Of a DNA stretch of 64,000 nucleotides, positions 8,649 through 18,800 are shown one piece after another. Position 1 is the first letter of the stretch. Each line of letters opens with the position of its first letter. The notes under the pieces were generated by a model. That model saw nothing but the letters and a program-made list of their open reading frames with translations. It was not told where the DNA came from and made no database searches. The translations under genes and the position numbers were made by a program. Source of the stretch: Lewinellaceae bacterium (GTDB lineage Bacteria; Bacteroidota; Bacteroidia; Chitinophagales; Saprospiraceae); contig JACJYK010000001.1 in the NCBI GenBank assembly GCA_020636135.1, positions 1,784,501 to 1,848,500 on the forward strand. Direction: 5' to 3'.

Positions 8649-9112
8649 AAAAAATTGCCGTTTTCCCGGGTTCCTTTGATCCCATCACGATCGGTCATGT
8701 TGACCTGGTTACCAGGTACCTGCCATTGTTCGATGAAATAATCGTTGCAGTTGGGGTCAACTCTCAGAAGACATCATTGTTTGATTTGAAACAGCGGTTA
8801 GAATGGCTGGAACTGGTCTTTGATCAGGAGCCCAGAGTACGGATCGATTATTTTGAAGGTTTGACCGCACATTACTGTCAAAAAGTGGAAGCGAGGTACC
8901 TGTTGAGGGGATTGCGGAATGCATCGGACTTTGACTATGAAAAGACCATTTCACAGTTGAACCACATCGTAGGTCATAATTTGGAAACAGTGTTTTTGAT
9001 CAGTCAGCCGGCTTACTCACACATCAGTTCAACCATTGTGCGCGAGATCATCAAAGGAGGAGGTGATGCTTCTCCTTTTCTGCCAAAACAAATAAAATTA
9101 GTCCATCAATAA
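8645..9112 (+). CDS. coaD: Phosphopantetheine adenylyltransferase
   Basis: Penultimate enzyme of coenzyme A synthesis, joining ATP and 4'-phosphopantetheine to give dephospho-CoA. The start at 8645 gives MKKIAVFPGSFDP and a 155-residue protein of normal length; an in-frame ATG two codons earlier is possible but would extend the overlap with the preceding gene. Nucleotidyltransferase motifs are GSFDPITIGHVD (the T/HxGH motif) and ISSTIVREI near the C-terminus, with LLRGLRNASDFDYE for substrate binding. It overlaps the macrodomain gene by 4 bases. The next step, coaE, is in this window at 20526-21119 but in a different unit. Confidence 0.96.
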   Translation: MKKIAVFPGSFDPITIGHVDLVTRYLPLFDEIIVAVGVNSQKTSLFDLKQRLEWLELVFDQEPRVRIDYFEGLTAHYCQKVEARYLLRGLRNASDFDYEKTISQLNHIVGHNLETVFLISQPAYSHISSTIVREIIKGGGDASPFLPKQIKLVHQ

Positions 9113-9130
9113 ATAAAATAGCAACTGATC

Positions 9131-10762
9131 ATGACAAACGCTTTTTTCACATTGCCCAAAGCTGTTAACGAGCCTGTCTTATCTTATGCTCCGGGTTCAC
9201 CGGAGAAATCGGCTCTGAAAGCAATGCTCAGCTCCTTAAAGCACGACAAAGTTGAGATTCCCATGACCATCGGAGGATTAAAGGTAGAAACCGGTGACCT
9301 GCACGGTATTCATCCGCCTCACGAGATCCATCATACCCTGGGTCAATACCATCGTGGTAATGCAGCACATGTCACGAATGCCATCCAGGCTGCGCTCCAG
9401 GCTAAACCGGATTGGGAAAGGATGCCCTGGCATGAGCGGGCGGCTATTTTTCTAAAAGCAGCTGACTTACTGGCAGGGCCGTACCGGGCAAAGATGAATG
9501 CGGCAACCATGTTGGGTCAGAGCAAAACAGTATTCCAGGCTGAAATTGATGCTGTTGCCGAACTGGCTGATTTCTACCGGTTCAATGCCAAATACATGGA
9601 GGAAATGTATCACCTCCAACCGGAATCTTCGAAGACGACGTGGAACCGCCTGGAGTACCGTCCATTGGAAGGATTTGTCATGGCCATCACTCCATTTAAT
9701 TTTACGTCCATTGCCGGGAATTTACCAGGCGCCCCGGCCCTGATGGGGAACACGGTTGTCTGGAAGCCTGCAGAAACCCAAATTTATTCGGCGGCGGTCA
9801 TTATGGAGGTACTGGAAGCCGCTGGTTTGCCACCGGGCGTTATCAACCTCGTATTCGTTGACGGACCTACGCTGGGCAACATCGTATTTTCGCATCCATC
9901 GTTTGCCGGGTTGCACTTTACCGGTAGCACTGGTGTATTCCAGCACTTATGGAAGACCATCGGTACCAATGTAAGCCAGTATGCTTCCTATCCGCGAATC
10001 GTGGGAGAGACCGGAGGTAAGGATTTCGTTTGGGTTCATCCCAGCTCAGACCCTCAGCAGGTGGCAGTGGCTCTGGCACGAGGTGCTTTTGAATATCAGG
10101 GGCAGAAGTGTTCTGCGGCTTCACGGGCCTATATTCCCAAAAGCCTCTGGAAACAAATCAAAGCACAGCTAATAGAAGTGGTTTCTTCCTTCGGCATTGG
10201 CTCTCCTGAAGATTTTACCAATTTCTTCAATGCAGTAATAGACGAAAGGTCCTTTGATAAAATAAGTAATTACATAGATCATGCTCATCAAGCCGACGGC
10301 GTGGAAGTCATTCAGGGGGGAACCTACAGCAAGAAGCATGGTTACTTTATCGATCCCACCATCCTGGTAACCGAAGATCCATATTACGTGACCATGTGTG
10401 AAGAGATCTTTGGACCCGTCCTGACCATCTATGTCTATCCGGATCAGGACTGGAGGGAATCACTGAAGTTGCTTGAAAAAACCTCTCCCTATGCCCTCAC
10501 CGGGGCTATCTTCAGTCAGGACCGGGCGGTCATTCGTGAGGCTACTGAATTCCTGACCCATACAGCTGGAAACTTTTACATCAACGACAAACCTACCGGT
10601 GCGGTGGTCGGTCAACAACCGTTCGGTGGTGCACGCGCCTCCGGTACGAACGACAAAGCAGGGTCAATCCTGAACCTTTACCGGTGGGTGTCACCAAGAA
10701 CCATTAAGGAGAATTTTGTGCCACCGGTTGATTACCGGTATCCATTCATGGGTGAAAGTTGA
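9131..10762 (+). CDS. pruA: L-glutamate gamma-semialdehyde (1-pyrroline-5-carboxylate) dehydrogenase
   Basis: NAD-dependent aldehyde dehydrogenase of 543 residues, the length of stand-alone class 4 P5C dehydrogenases, which turn glutamate semialdehyde into glutamate in proline and arginine breakdown. Motifs are ITPFNFTSIAGN, the catalytic-base region GETGGKDFVW, the nucleophile in QGQKCSAASR (C327), and the closing PFGGARASGTNDKAG typical of this subfamily. It begins 18 bases after coaD, so the three genes 8127-10762 may form one transcript. Ornithine aminotransferase at 19187-20428 makes its substrate, but the two are not co-transcribed. No proline dehydrogenase is present in the window. Confidence 0.94.
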   Translation: MTNAFFTLPKAVNEPVLSYAPGSPEKSALKAMLSSLKHDKVEIPMTIGGLKVETGDLHGIHPPHEIHHTLGQYHRGNAAHVTNAIQAALQAKPDWERMPWHERAAIFLKAADLLAGPYRAKMNAATMLGQSKTVFQAEIDAVAELADFYRFNAKYMEEMYHLQPESSKTTWNRLEYRPLEGFVMAITPFNFTSIAGNLPGAPALMGNTVVWKPAETQIYSAAVIMEVLEAAGLPPGVINLVFVDGPTLGNIVFSHPSFAGLHFTGSTGVFQHLWKTIGTNVSQYASYPRIVGETGGKDFVWVHPSSDPQQVAVALARGAFEYQGQKCSAASRAYIPKSLWKQIKAQLIEVVSSFGIGSPEDFTNFFNAVIDERSFDKISNYIDHAHQADGVEVIQGGTYSKKHGYFIDPTILVTEDPYYVTMCEEIFGPVLTIYVYPDQDWRESLKLLEKTSPYALTGAIFSQDRAVIREATEFLTHTAGNFYINDKPTGAVVGQQPFGGARASGTNDKAGSILNLYRWVSPRTIKENFVPPVDYRYPFMGES

Positions 10763-10781
10763 TACAGTTTACCTGTATTCG

Positions 10782-12539
10782 TTATTGCTTGACGAACCGG
10801 AGTGTTTCCATACCGGATGCTTCCGGGAACCGGATGAAATAAACGCCCGGTTTCAATGAACTGATATCGATGTGGGATCCGATATACCGGTTAGCACTGG
10901 CAATAGTCATAGATTGACGGATAACGCCTGTCACATCCAGGATGTGGATTTCCCAGTTTTGAACCCTCGCCGTAGAAAACTCCAGGAAAAGCTGGTCTCC
11001 ACCTACTGGGTTTGGACTTATTCGCGCCCATTGCAACGGATAAAAAGGTACCTGGACTATCGGGGATAACTCGGATTGTCCATCGATATCCACCTGATTC
11101 AACTGGTAATAGTTGATGCCGATAGCTGGATTGCGATCCGATGTGCGGTATTGCTTTTGATTCTGATTCAGAAGGGTCCCCTGTGATACGCGATCTATGA
11201 CTTCCCAGGTTTGACCATCGCTGGAGTGTAAAACTTCAAAGTAGTCATGATCTACCTCCCAGGCAGTCTTCCAGTTGATACTTACCAGATCATCATCGAG
11301 GTTCGCATCGAAAGAAATCAACTGGACGGGAAGAGCCGCATCGTATGCGAAGCTTACACAACTTTGGTCCAGGGATGTAATGGGATTGCAGCAACTCGGG
11401 TTCATCAGTGCTGCTCCGTTGGCTGCAGCAATATGGCCAAGTCCAAGTGCATGAGTCATTTCGTGCATAAGTAATGACTCCCACGCGCTGGCATTGTTAA
11501 AACAGGATAATCCATCGTTTATGACTACATAACCGTATGCCGCGGTATACCAATCAGTACCATTAAATGTGTGCATTCCAGTCGATGAGGCTATGCCACC
11601 TATACCCAGTGCCCCGCCAAGCGGCCCCATTTCCGGGTCACAATTAAAATCACTAACCTCACTACATGGGTCATTAAATACGACCAGAATGGATGTTGAT
11701 CCCAGTCCCTGTATGGTAGGATCAAATCCTCCATCGCAGCTATTGCTGTTCAGAACAGCAGTTCCGGCATAGCTCAGATTCACATTTCCGTTATACCCCG
11801 AATTCATACCTGCAATTGCATTTTGTACGAAAGTATAACAACCGGAATTGTATTGATCTGGGGTGGCGTCGGCGTAGACGGGCAGATTTCCCCCTTCATT
11901 AAAAACATCCCAACGCAGCCCAAAATAGGTGCAATAAGACGGAGCTTCCCGGGATTCTAGCGCGGCATACCGGGACGGTGCTTTGACAATGTCCGGCTCG
12001 TAGCTGATGTGGTTGGTCAGGACTTCGGTGAGGTGGGTTACCAGCGTCTCCTGGTCAAGTGTTGTGAATTCCTCTACGCTTCGCAGTTCAGTGCCTTTGA
12101 TTTCCATGGTTTGTACACTAGGCACCAGCAATAGACGATCATCCTTAATGACCTGCTCGAAAACATAATAATTAAATGTTTTAGCCCGGTAGTAACCATC
12201 TGTTTTTCGGTTCAGAAAAAGCAGGTAGGAGTGTCCTGTCTCCAGATTCAGGTCATCCGGAACGGCGAATTCGTGGTCAGAATAAATTTTAGTGAGACAT
12301 TGGACGGTCAATTCTCCTTCCTGAGGACCTTTAACCGGATCCTGCGGTACCAGGCGGTATTCCAGATAGGTAATCTCACCATGATTTACAGCACGAAAAT
12401 CTTTGACCAGGTAAACTCCGGCAGCATCTGAATATTCAGCAAGAACAGCTAAGGATTTATAGGGCAATATGCTGCTGGCATGGGTTAAAGTGGTAAAAAA
12501 TAAGGCCAAAACAAATACAGTCCATCGTATCATGGTCAT
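10782..12539 (-). CDS. Secreted matrixin-like metzincin protease with T9SS type A sorting domain
   Basis: Extracellular zinc metallopeptidase of 585 residues. Order: signal peptide (residues 1-22; a second ATG two codons in is equally possible); a 170-residue region without a named family; a catalytic domain with HEMTHALGLGH at residues 359-369 and the downstream Met-turn ALMNPSC, the signatures of metzincins; a beta-sandwich region (LPVQLISFDANLDDD); and a C-terminal sorting domain starting ISPNPVGG and ending LRFVKQ. The sorting domain marks export by the type IX system and attachment or release at the surface. It converges on pruA with 19 bases between stops. The substrate is unknown. Confidence 0.88.
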   Translation of the reverse strand: MTMIRWTVFVLALFFTTLTHASSILPYKSLAVLAEYSDAAGVYLVKDFRAVNHGEITYLEYRLVPQDPVKGPQEGELTVQCLTKIYSDHEFAVPDDLNLETGHSYLLFLNRKTDGYYRAKTFNYYVFEQVIKDDRLLLVPSVQTMEIKGTELRSVEEFTTLDQETLVTHLTEVLTNHISYEPDIVKAPSRYAALESREAPSYCTYFGLRWDVFNEGGNLPVYADATPDQYNSGCYTFVQNAIAGMNSGYNGNVNLSYAGTAVLNSNSCDGGFDPTIQGLGSTSILVVFNDPCSEVSDFNCDPEMGPLGGALGIGGIASSTGMHTFNGTDWYTAAYGYVVINDGLSCFNNASAWESLLMHEMTHALGLGHIAAANGAALMNPSCCNPITSLDQSCVSFAYDAALPVQLISFDANLDDDLVSINWKTAWEVDHDYFEVLHSSDGQTWEVIDRVSQGTLLNQNQKQYRTSDRNPAIGINYYQLNQVDIDGQSELSPIVQVPFYPLQWARISPNPVGGDQLFLEFSTARVQNWEIHILDVTGVIRQSMTIASANRYIGSHIDISSLKPGVYFIRFPEASGMETLRFVKQ

Positions 12540-12588
12540 TAAGATTTGATATTATTTGGTACGATCTGGACGCCGGTAAGAAGAAGGG

Positions 12589-12661
12589 AGCCAATGACAG
12601 GACTCGAACCTGCGACCCGTTCATTACGAATGAACTGCTCTACCAGCTGAGCTACATTGGC
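12589..12661 (-). tRNA. tRNA-Thr (anticodon CGT)
   Basis: The minus strand folds into a complete 73-base cloverleaf without encoded CCA. The acceptor stem is GCCAATG with CATTGGC, followed by discriminator T. The anticodon stem is GTTCA/TGAAC with loop TTCGTAA (anticodon CGT, reading ACG), and the T-arm contains GGTTCGAGTCC. It lies between the protease and biotin carboxylase genes. Confidence 0.95.
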
Positions 12662-12734
12662 ATGGCAGGCAAAAATAGTACAATCCTTTTAATTCCTCTT
12701 TACCAGACAAAAATCTTTTTGAAGGGGTCAAAGA

Positions 12735-14177
12735 TCATGCCATCAGGGGTATACGTAATTTTTGGACTTCCTGGTCATAAATCCAGGCCGCAGCGTGAGC
12801 CAGCCATTCCGGTAGACGAGATTGGCCATTAAAATGATCCTGAATAAATTGAGTGGTAAACTGTCCATTCAGAAAAAGTGGATGATTTAGCAGAAAGGGT
12901 GCAAACGACAGGGTCGTGGTGACCCCTTCGATACGGTAGTCGGCTATTGCCAATTTTAGCTTACTGATGGCTTCTGTCCGGTCTTCACCATAAGCGATCA
13001 GTTTTGCAATCATCGGATCATAGAATAAACTGACCTCTGATCCCTGGACATAGGCGTCATCAACCCGGATGCCTGGCCCGGCAGGCAGACGATAACTGGT
13101 CAATTCACCATGATTGGGCATGAATTGATCATAGGGATCTTCTGCATAGACCCGAAATTCAATGGCATGACCACGCTGGACGACATCCCGTTGCTGCACA
13201 GTAAGCGGAGCTCCTTCGGCAATCCTTATTTGCCAGGCAACGAGGTCCATCCCGGTTACACATTCAGTGACCGGATGTTCAACCTGGAGTCGTGTATTCA
13301 TCTCCAGAAAGTAAAAATGGTCTTGTCCATCGTAGATGAATTCCACTGTTCCCGCACCCCGGTACTGGCAGGATTTCGCAACCTGAACAGCTGCTTCACC
13401 AAGCCGATGGCGCAGCTCACCACTGACTACGGGTGACGGCGACTCTTCAACTACTTTCTGGTGTCTGCGCTGGATGCTGCATTCCCTTTCCCCGAGGTGG
13501 ATGGTATGGCCATAATTGTCTGCCAGGATCTGTACTTCAATGTGTTTCGGATTCTGGATGTATTTTTCTATAAAGACAGAACCGTCGCCAAATGCGGCTT
13601 TTGCCTCGCTGACCGCGCGGTCAAACTGGCTATTGAAATCATTGGCCGCATCAACGATCCGCATTCCTTTTCCTCCACCACCGGCAGCTGCTTTGATCAG
13701 GACCGGGTATCCAATGGCTTTCGCCAGCGCTTCGCCCGCCTGTTTATCCAGAATGGCATGATCGGAGCCTGGTATCAGGGGCACGTCAAAAGGGAGGACG
13801 GCTTGTTTAGCTGCAATTTTATTGCCCATGGTCCGGATCGCCTGAGGAGTGGGCCCGATGAAGACAATATGATTGGCTTCTGCTGCTTCAGCAAAACCGG
13901 CATTCTCACTGAGAAACCCATAACCGGGATGAATGGCGTCGGCGCCGCAGTGCCGGGCAATTTCGATGATCTTATTGATATTCAGGTAGGAATCCTGCGC
14001 CCTGGCCGGACCGGCAAGATAAGCCTCATCGGCTTCCCACACATGGGGGGCTTTACGATCTGCTTCGGAATAAATGGCCACGGTACGAACTCCCATTGCT
14101 CGGCAGGTCCGCATGATGCGTCTTGCAATTTCTCCCCGGTTAGCAATAAGTACCTTCTGTATCTTTTTTCCCTTCAT
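12735..14177 (-). CDS. accC: Biotin carboxylase subunit of an acyl-CoA carboxylase
   Basis: ATP-grasp enzyme of 480 residues that carboxylates biotin on a separate carrier protein. I start it at the ATG that gives MKGKKIQKVLIANRGEIA; five codons of upstream frame exist but precede the conserved N-terminus. Motifs are KVLIANRGEIARR, HPGYGFLSENAGFAEA, AAGGGGKGMR (ATP-grasp glycine loop), HLGERECSIQRRHQKV, and FLEMNTRLQVEHPVTE. The protein ends shortly after the carboxylase domain, with no biotinyl attachment site (no MKM). It must therefore work with a separate carrier, which is not in this window. The carboxyltransferase at 36815-38359 is a possible partner, so acetyl-, propionyl- or methylcrotonyl-CoA specificity is open. 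Confidence 0.9.
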   Translation of the reverse strand: MKGKKIQKVLIANRGEIARRIMRTCRAMGVRTVAIYSEADRKAPHVWEADEAYLAGPARAQDSYLNINKIIEIARHCGADAIHPGYGFLSENAGFAEAAEANHIVFIGPTPQAIRTMGNKIAAKQAVLPFDVPLIPGSDHAILDKQAGEALAKAIGYPVLIKAAAGGGGKGMRIVDAANDFNSQFDRAVSEAKAAFGDGSVFIEKYIQNPKHIEVQILADNYGHTIHLGERECSIQRRHQKVVEESPSPVVSGELRHRLGEAAVQVAKSCQYRGAGTVEFIYDGQDHFYFLEMNTRLQVEHPVTECVTGMDLVAWQIRIAEGAPLTVQQRDVVQRGHAIEFRVYAEDPYDQFMPNHGELTSYRLPAGPGIRVDDAYVQGSEVSLFYDPMIAKLIAYGEDRTEAISKLKLAIADYRIEGVTTTLSFAPFLLNHPLFLNGQFTTQFIQDHFNGQSRLPEWLAHAAAWIYDQEVQKLRIPLMA

Positions 14178-14213
14178 GGAGACAAGATACAAAACCGGCG
14201 CTGTTCATCTGGT

Positions 14214-15827
14214 CTAGAACCGGACTTGCAAACCTCCTATGGCATTCAGGCCAATACCGGGATAATCAAGCCAGCGGCGATGCTGGATATTGGCGAGGTT
14301 ATTCAGATGTGCAAATACCCCAAAGCGCTTGGTGATGAAGAAGTCTGCCTGGACATTGACATCCAGAAGTGTGTTGGAATAGCCTTCCTCGCCAGAAGCA
14401 TTCAGGGTAGGGAATTTATCCATGTAATACGTCTCGAGTGCGACCTGCAGTCGGTCTTCCATTGCCTTATATTGAATGCGTGCATTGCCTTCAAAATCGG
14501 GCAGGAACCATGCCTTGGCTTGAGTGGAAGGGTCGTAGAAGTTTTTTGTCAGCATCAGACCGACTTCGATGTTTTTTGCAGGATGCAGGACAATATTACC
14601 CAATGCATAGACCAGATTGACGTCATCATAAAGAACATCAAAGGACACCGGAAGCGCATTGTTAGCCTGGAACAATGCCATGTCTTTGGTCTGTTTATAA
14701 CCGCCTTTCACTTCATACTGAATAAACGACACATTGCCTTTTAATCCACCAAAGTAATCGTTGTATTCGGAGTTCCGGATTGTGATCCTGCGATTGATGA
14801 AGGGATTGTAGGTAGCCAGGCTCTTGAAATTGTTCTTCTGCAAATCTCCTGTCCAGCCTCCAAACAGAATGATCTGATTCCCACTGATGGCCAGCGCCAG
14901 GGAGACATCCGGAAAAATGAAATATTGATCATCGTACACAGCTACGTTACCCCCAGCTTTGATCCTGAAAGTATTGGAATGAAATGTAAAACTGGGCAGC
15001 AGGTTGAAATTATTCAATGTCTGCTTGGTGGTATCGTTCAGAGTGCTCAGGTCTGTCTTGATCTCCAGGGCGATCGGGTGCTTTTTAGCGATGTATTTTT
15101 TAGCGCCAAGGTCCAATAAAACCCCTAGTTCACGATTCGCATAATTGTCGGCAAAACGATAGACATCAAGGCCGGCGAAGTAGTTAATATTGGCTTTGTT
15201 GTTCTCGCCATTGTATAGCTTGAAACCCAGGTCAAAGGCGTTAAAGCGTCTTTTCAGTCCACTCAGGGTATCGTAAACAGCATGGTCATAGCCGTACTGG
15301 TAAATGTCATCCATGGAAAAGTCTGCATTTCCTTTCAGAGCCAGTTCACTTTCCGTGAAATAGGTGCTTTCGAGATGCAGGTCATTATCCATAAAACGTC
15401 GATCTGCATAACGCTTCGAGTCATTCATCGACAAGTGGCGGAAAGAGGCTCCCAGATTCAGTTGTTTGTTGGGATTTGCCCGGTAACCTGCATAAGCATA
15501 GGGTGAATTCGGGTACCCGTAACCAGCCTGGATCAACCCATCGTATCCGGGGTCCTGCTTTTCGGTTTTTATTCCTAACGGACGAATGGTTGGGGCTTCG
15601 TAGGACAGGGAGAGGGATTTTGGTTGCAGCCGGTAGTTGTAATGCAGCGTCGTGGTATCCGCAGGCGGAAGACTTGGCGTGATGGGTAATTTGTTCGCAT
15701 CCGCCAGCCGGGCTTCAAAATTTTTTATAACCTGGACCTGCTCCGAGGGCAGATTGTCCTGGGCAGAAATGGTAACCATTCCGGCAGTCCACAGGCATGC
15801 GATTAAGATCAATGGTAGGCGCTTCAT
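14214..15827 (-). CDS. Outer-membrane beta-barrel protein (TonB-receptor-like, no plug)
   Basis: Exported protein of 537 residues with a clear signal peptide (MKRLPLILIACLWTAGMV, cleavage near ISAQ). From residue 100 on it shows alternating polar/hydrophobic strands ended by short turns (GYGYPNSPYAYAGYRANP, LNLGASFRHLS), and it closes with a terminal phenylalanine (GGLQVRF), the usual outer-membrane barrel signature. It resembles the barrel part of TonB-dependent receptors but lacks a plug and a TonB box. It lies one base downstream of the large TPR gene and is surely co-transcribed with it. The pair looks like an envelope assembly or transport unit; the cargo is unknown. Confidence 0.75.
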   Translation of the reverse strand: MKRLPLILIACLWTAGMVTISAQDNLPSEQVQVIKNFEARLADANKLPITPSLPPADTTTLHYNYRLQPKSLSLSYEAPTIRPLGIKTEKQDPGYDGLIQAGYGYPNSPYAYAGYRANPNKQLNLGASFRHLSMNDSKRYADRRFMDNDLHLESTYFTESELALKGNADFSMDDIYQYGYDHAVYDTLSGLKRRFNAFDLGFKLYNGENNKANINYFAGLDVYRFADNYANRELGVLLDLGAKKYIAKKHPIALEIKTDLSTLNDTTKQTLNNFNLLPSFTFHSNTFRIKAGGNVAVYDDQYFIFPDVSLALAISGNQIILFGGWTGDLQKNNFKSLATYNPFINRRITIRNSEYNDYFGGLKGNVSFIQYEVKGGYKQTKDMALFQANNALPVSFDVLYDDVNLVYALGNIVLHPAKNIEVGLMLTKNFYDPSTQAKAWFLPDFEGNARIQYKAMEDRLQVALETYYMDKFPTLNASGEEGYSNTLLDVNVQADFFITKRFGVFAHLNNLANIQHRRWLDYPGIGLNAIGGLQVRF

Positions 15828-15828
15828 A

Positions 15829-18800
15829 TCAGTTGTTTTGACCTTCTATTTCCAATGTGTTTTTCTTCACTCCGGTATCAATCCGGTTGTTTGCGGCCCG
15901 AAGAGCCTTTACCTTTTTCAGTTTATCATTTGCTTCCTGGATGATTTCCGGCAGATCAGGATAATTGTCAATGATCTGCTGCAAGATGGCTTCCGCGATG
16001 TGATATTCCTTTTTAATCGTTTTTACGTCCGCCAGCAGGATACCGCATTTAGCTGTCCAGGTGGGGTAGGCGCTGTTATCTTTAATACCTTGTTCGGCAA
16101 GGGTCGAACTCAGATCGTATTCATTTTTATTGAAATAGATCTGCGCTACGAGATAGCGTGATTCTGCCGCTTGCACGTTGTCATTTAATTTGATGGCCTG
16201 ATTGAATCCTTCCAAGGCTTTATCGTAATTATTTTGGTCGAAGGCGACCTTGCCCATGAAGAAATAGGCAGTGGCTCGTTGCGTCTGTGAGGTTCTGGGG
16301 TTTTGTACGACCTGGTCCCCCAGCCGGTACACGTCATTTGGCCGGTTTAAGCGGTAAGCACACTGCAATGCTCCCACCTGGGCTTCCAGTTTTCGCTCTT
16401 CGGCAGAGGTTACCTGTTCCAGCTGATTGTAATAGTCCAGCGCTTTCTGGAAGGATTGTTCATTGTTATAAGCAATCAACGCAGCCTTGTATAACGCGTT
16501 TTCATAGTAGTCACTGGCGCCGCGTTTGATCACCACTTCATAATCTGCGAGCGCTTCGCTGTATTTTTTCAGCAAGCTGTAGGATTCTGCACGACGGTAG
16601 TAAGCCTGTAATGCATAAGCACCTTTCGGATACTTTGACAGATAGGAGGTATAGCCGTCGATGGCCTTCTGATATTGTCCATTCTCATAGTTGAGGTCGG
16701 CGGCACGGAAGTTTATGGAGTCTCTGGTATAATTGTCCACTTTGTAGCCGGGAACCTTTTCCAGGAAGGCAAAGTACTCATCCGGCTTACCCAGGTCTTC
16801 GACATAAATTTCTTCGATGGCGGCCAGAGCCTCCTGGGATTCCTTAGGAGACGGGTTGTGGTTGAATACATCCTTGTAATAATTCAGAGCCACATTGTAG
16901 TTGTTCTCATTATAAAAGATCAAACCCAGTTTAAGCAATCCCTCGTTGACCAGATTGGATTTGTTGGCATAATCTTTCACCAGTGTCTGCAATGGACTCT
17001 TGGCCTGTTCCAGCATGCCATTCTCCTGGTAGGTGGAGCCAAGTTCGAGCAATGCGTCGTCCGTATATTCAGAGCCGGAATTTTTATCAATGAGCTCGCG
17101 CAGGGTTCCAATCTTTCCTTTCTGATCATTGGTCAGTCCCTGGATGATGGCTTTCTGGAACATGGCATACTGATAGCCTGCGTGATGATTCTGGATGGCT
17201 GCATTGTAATTCTTCAGCGCACTTGAATATTGGTTCTGCTTGAAATAACAATCGCCGCTCCGCATCATGGCATCCGAAAGTACCCGCGTTGCCAGATAAT
17301 CCTGGTCCTGATCATAGCGGACCTGATCTTGTTTTATCCCGGATATGGACTTTTCAAAGCTGCCCAGCGCCTGATTATAAGCATTCCGCTTGAACGCATT
17401 GTAACCCTGGAGGTAATAAGCGATAGCGGGCGAAGCTTCCGGAGGCAGGTTGCCGGTAGATTTGGCCACTGTGAAATATTTATTCAATTGCAGGTCTGAC
17501 TTACTGAAATCATTTTGCCGGTAGGCTATTTCAGCTTCCCAGTAAAGGCATTGGGCCTGAATGGAAACATCGATCGGGTTTGCCAATGACTTTTCAAACA
17601 TTTCCTGGGCTTCGAAAAGCCGGTCTTCTCCCAGTAACTGCAATCCCCGCAGGAACGTAACCTGCTGATAGGCTTCACGGATCTGGGGTGTCTTTTCCGG
17701 CAGTTGTTCAATGATGGCGATCGCACGGTCATAGTCCCGCGTACGGAGGAACACGTCGGTCATGATGGATTGTGCCTCCAGGTAATATTTAGAGTTTTTG
17801 GGAAAAGAAGTCAGCGCCTGAATGGCTTCACGATCGTAATTCAGCTCAGCGGAAAGCCGGGCATAATTGTAAAGTGCATCTTCCTGCATGGCAGGATCAA
17901 AATCAAGCTGGGATGCCTCATAGAAACTGGACCGGGCGGATTTTTTGTCGCCGGTCTTCAGGTAGCAATCGGCAAGGTAGAATGAAGCGTTCTGTCCCAG
18001 ATCGGACTGAATCCCGGTAATATTCTTAAACGATTCGATTGCAGATGAATATTTTTCATTTACATACTGGGTATAACCCAACTGATAAAAGTCTTCCGGA
18101 CGCATGCTGCGCCGCTTGGAATCGTAATATTCCAGATGGGGCAGGGCGAGGTCGTATTGTTTTTGTTCGAAATACGCCTGGCCAACCATCTGGTGGATTT
18201 CGGCGGCATATTTTTGATTTGCAGGAGATTGCAGTGCTTGCTCGCCATATTGAATGACTCCCGGATAATCTTTCTCGGCAAAACGGATCTGGCAGATGTA
18301 ATAAGGAACGAGGGACTTGTAGATAGGAGACTGAGCGGAAATTTCAAAGTTGGCGATGGCCGGCTGGTATTGCCCCTGGAAAAACTGGCACATCCCCAGA
18401 TAATAATGGGTGGGATAATAATAGTCGTTCTTCAGGTCCTTGATCTGGTCAAACCGCTTGGCGGCTTCTGCAAAATCCCGGTTGATGAACAGGCTGTATC
18501 CTTCTTTAAAACGTACTTCCGAGCGTTTGTCTCCACTGATTGAACTTGAGTTCAGCATGGAGTAGAAGGTGATCGCTTCATCGTATTTCTTCGCATCGAA
18601 ATAATAATTGGCGATCTCATACATTGCCTGGTCGGCAACCGGATCGGGCTGATATTTGCGGATAAACTCCAGGATCAGTTTTTCGCCTTCCGGAAGGTCC
18701 ATCCTGACGGCGGCTTGTGCCAGGTAAAGCTCAGCTTCGGTTTTGATGACGACCGACTCGGTCGTCTGGACCGGAGGCAGTTCATCCAGCATTTTCTGAA

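Noticed and set aside
13461..14744. 427-codon plus-strand frame opposite the biotin carboxylase and barrel genes
   Set aside because: It crosses two real genes on the other strand and has no domain or signal features.
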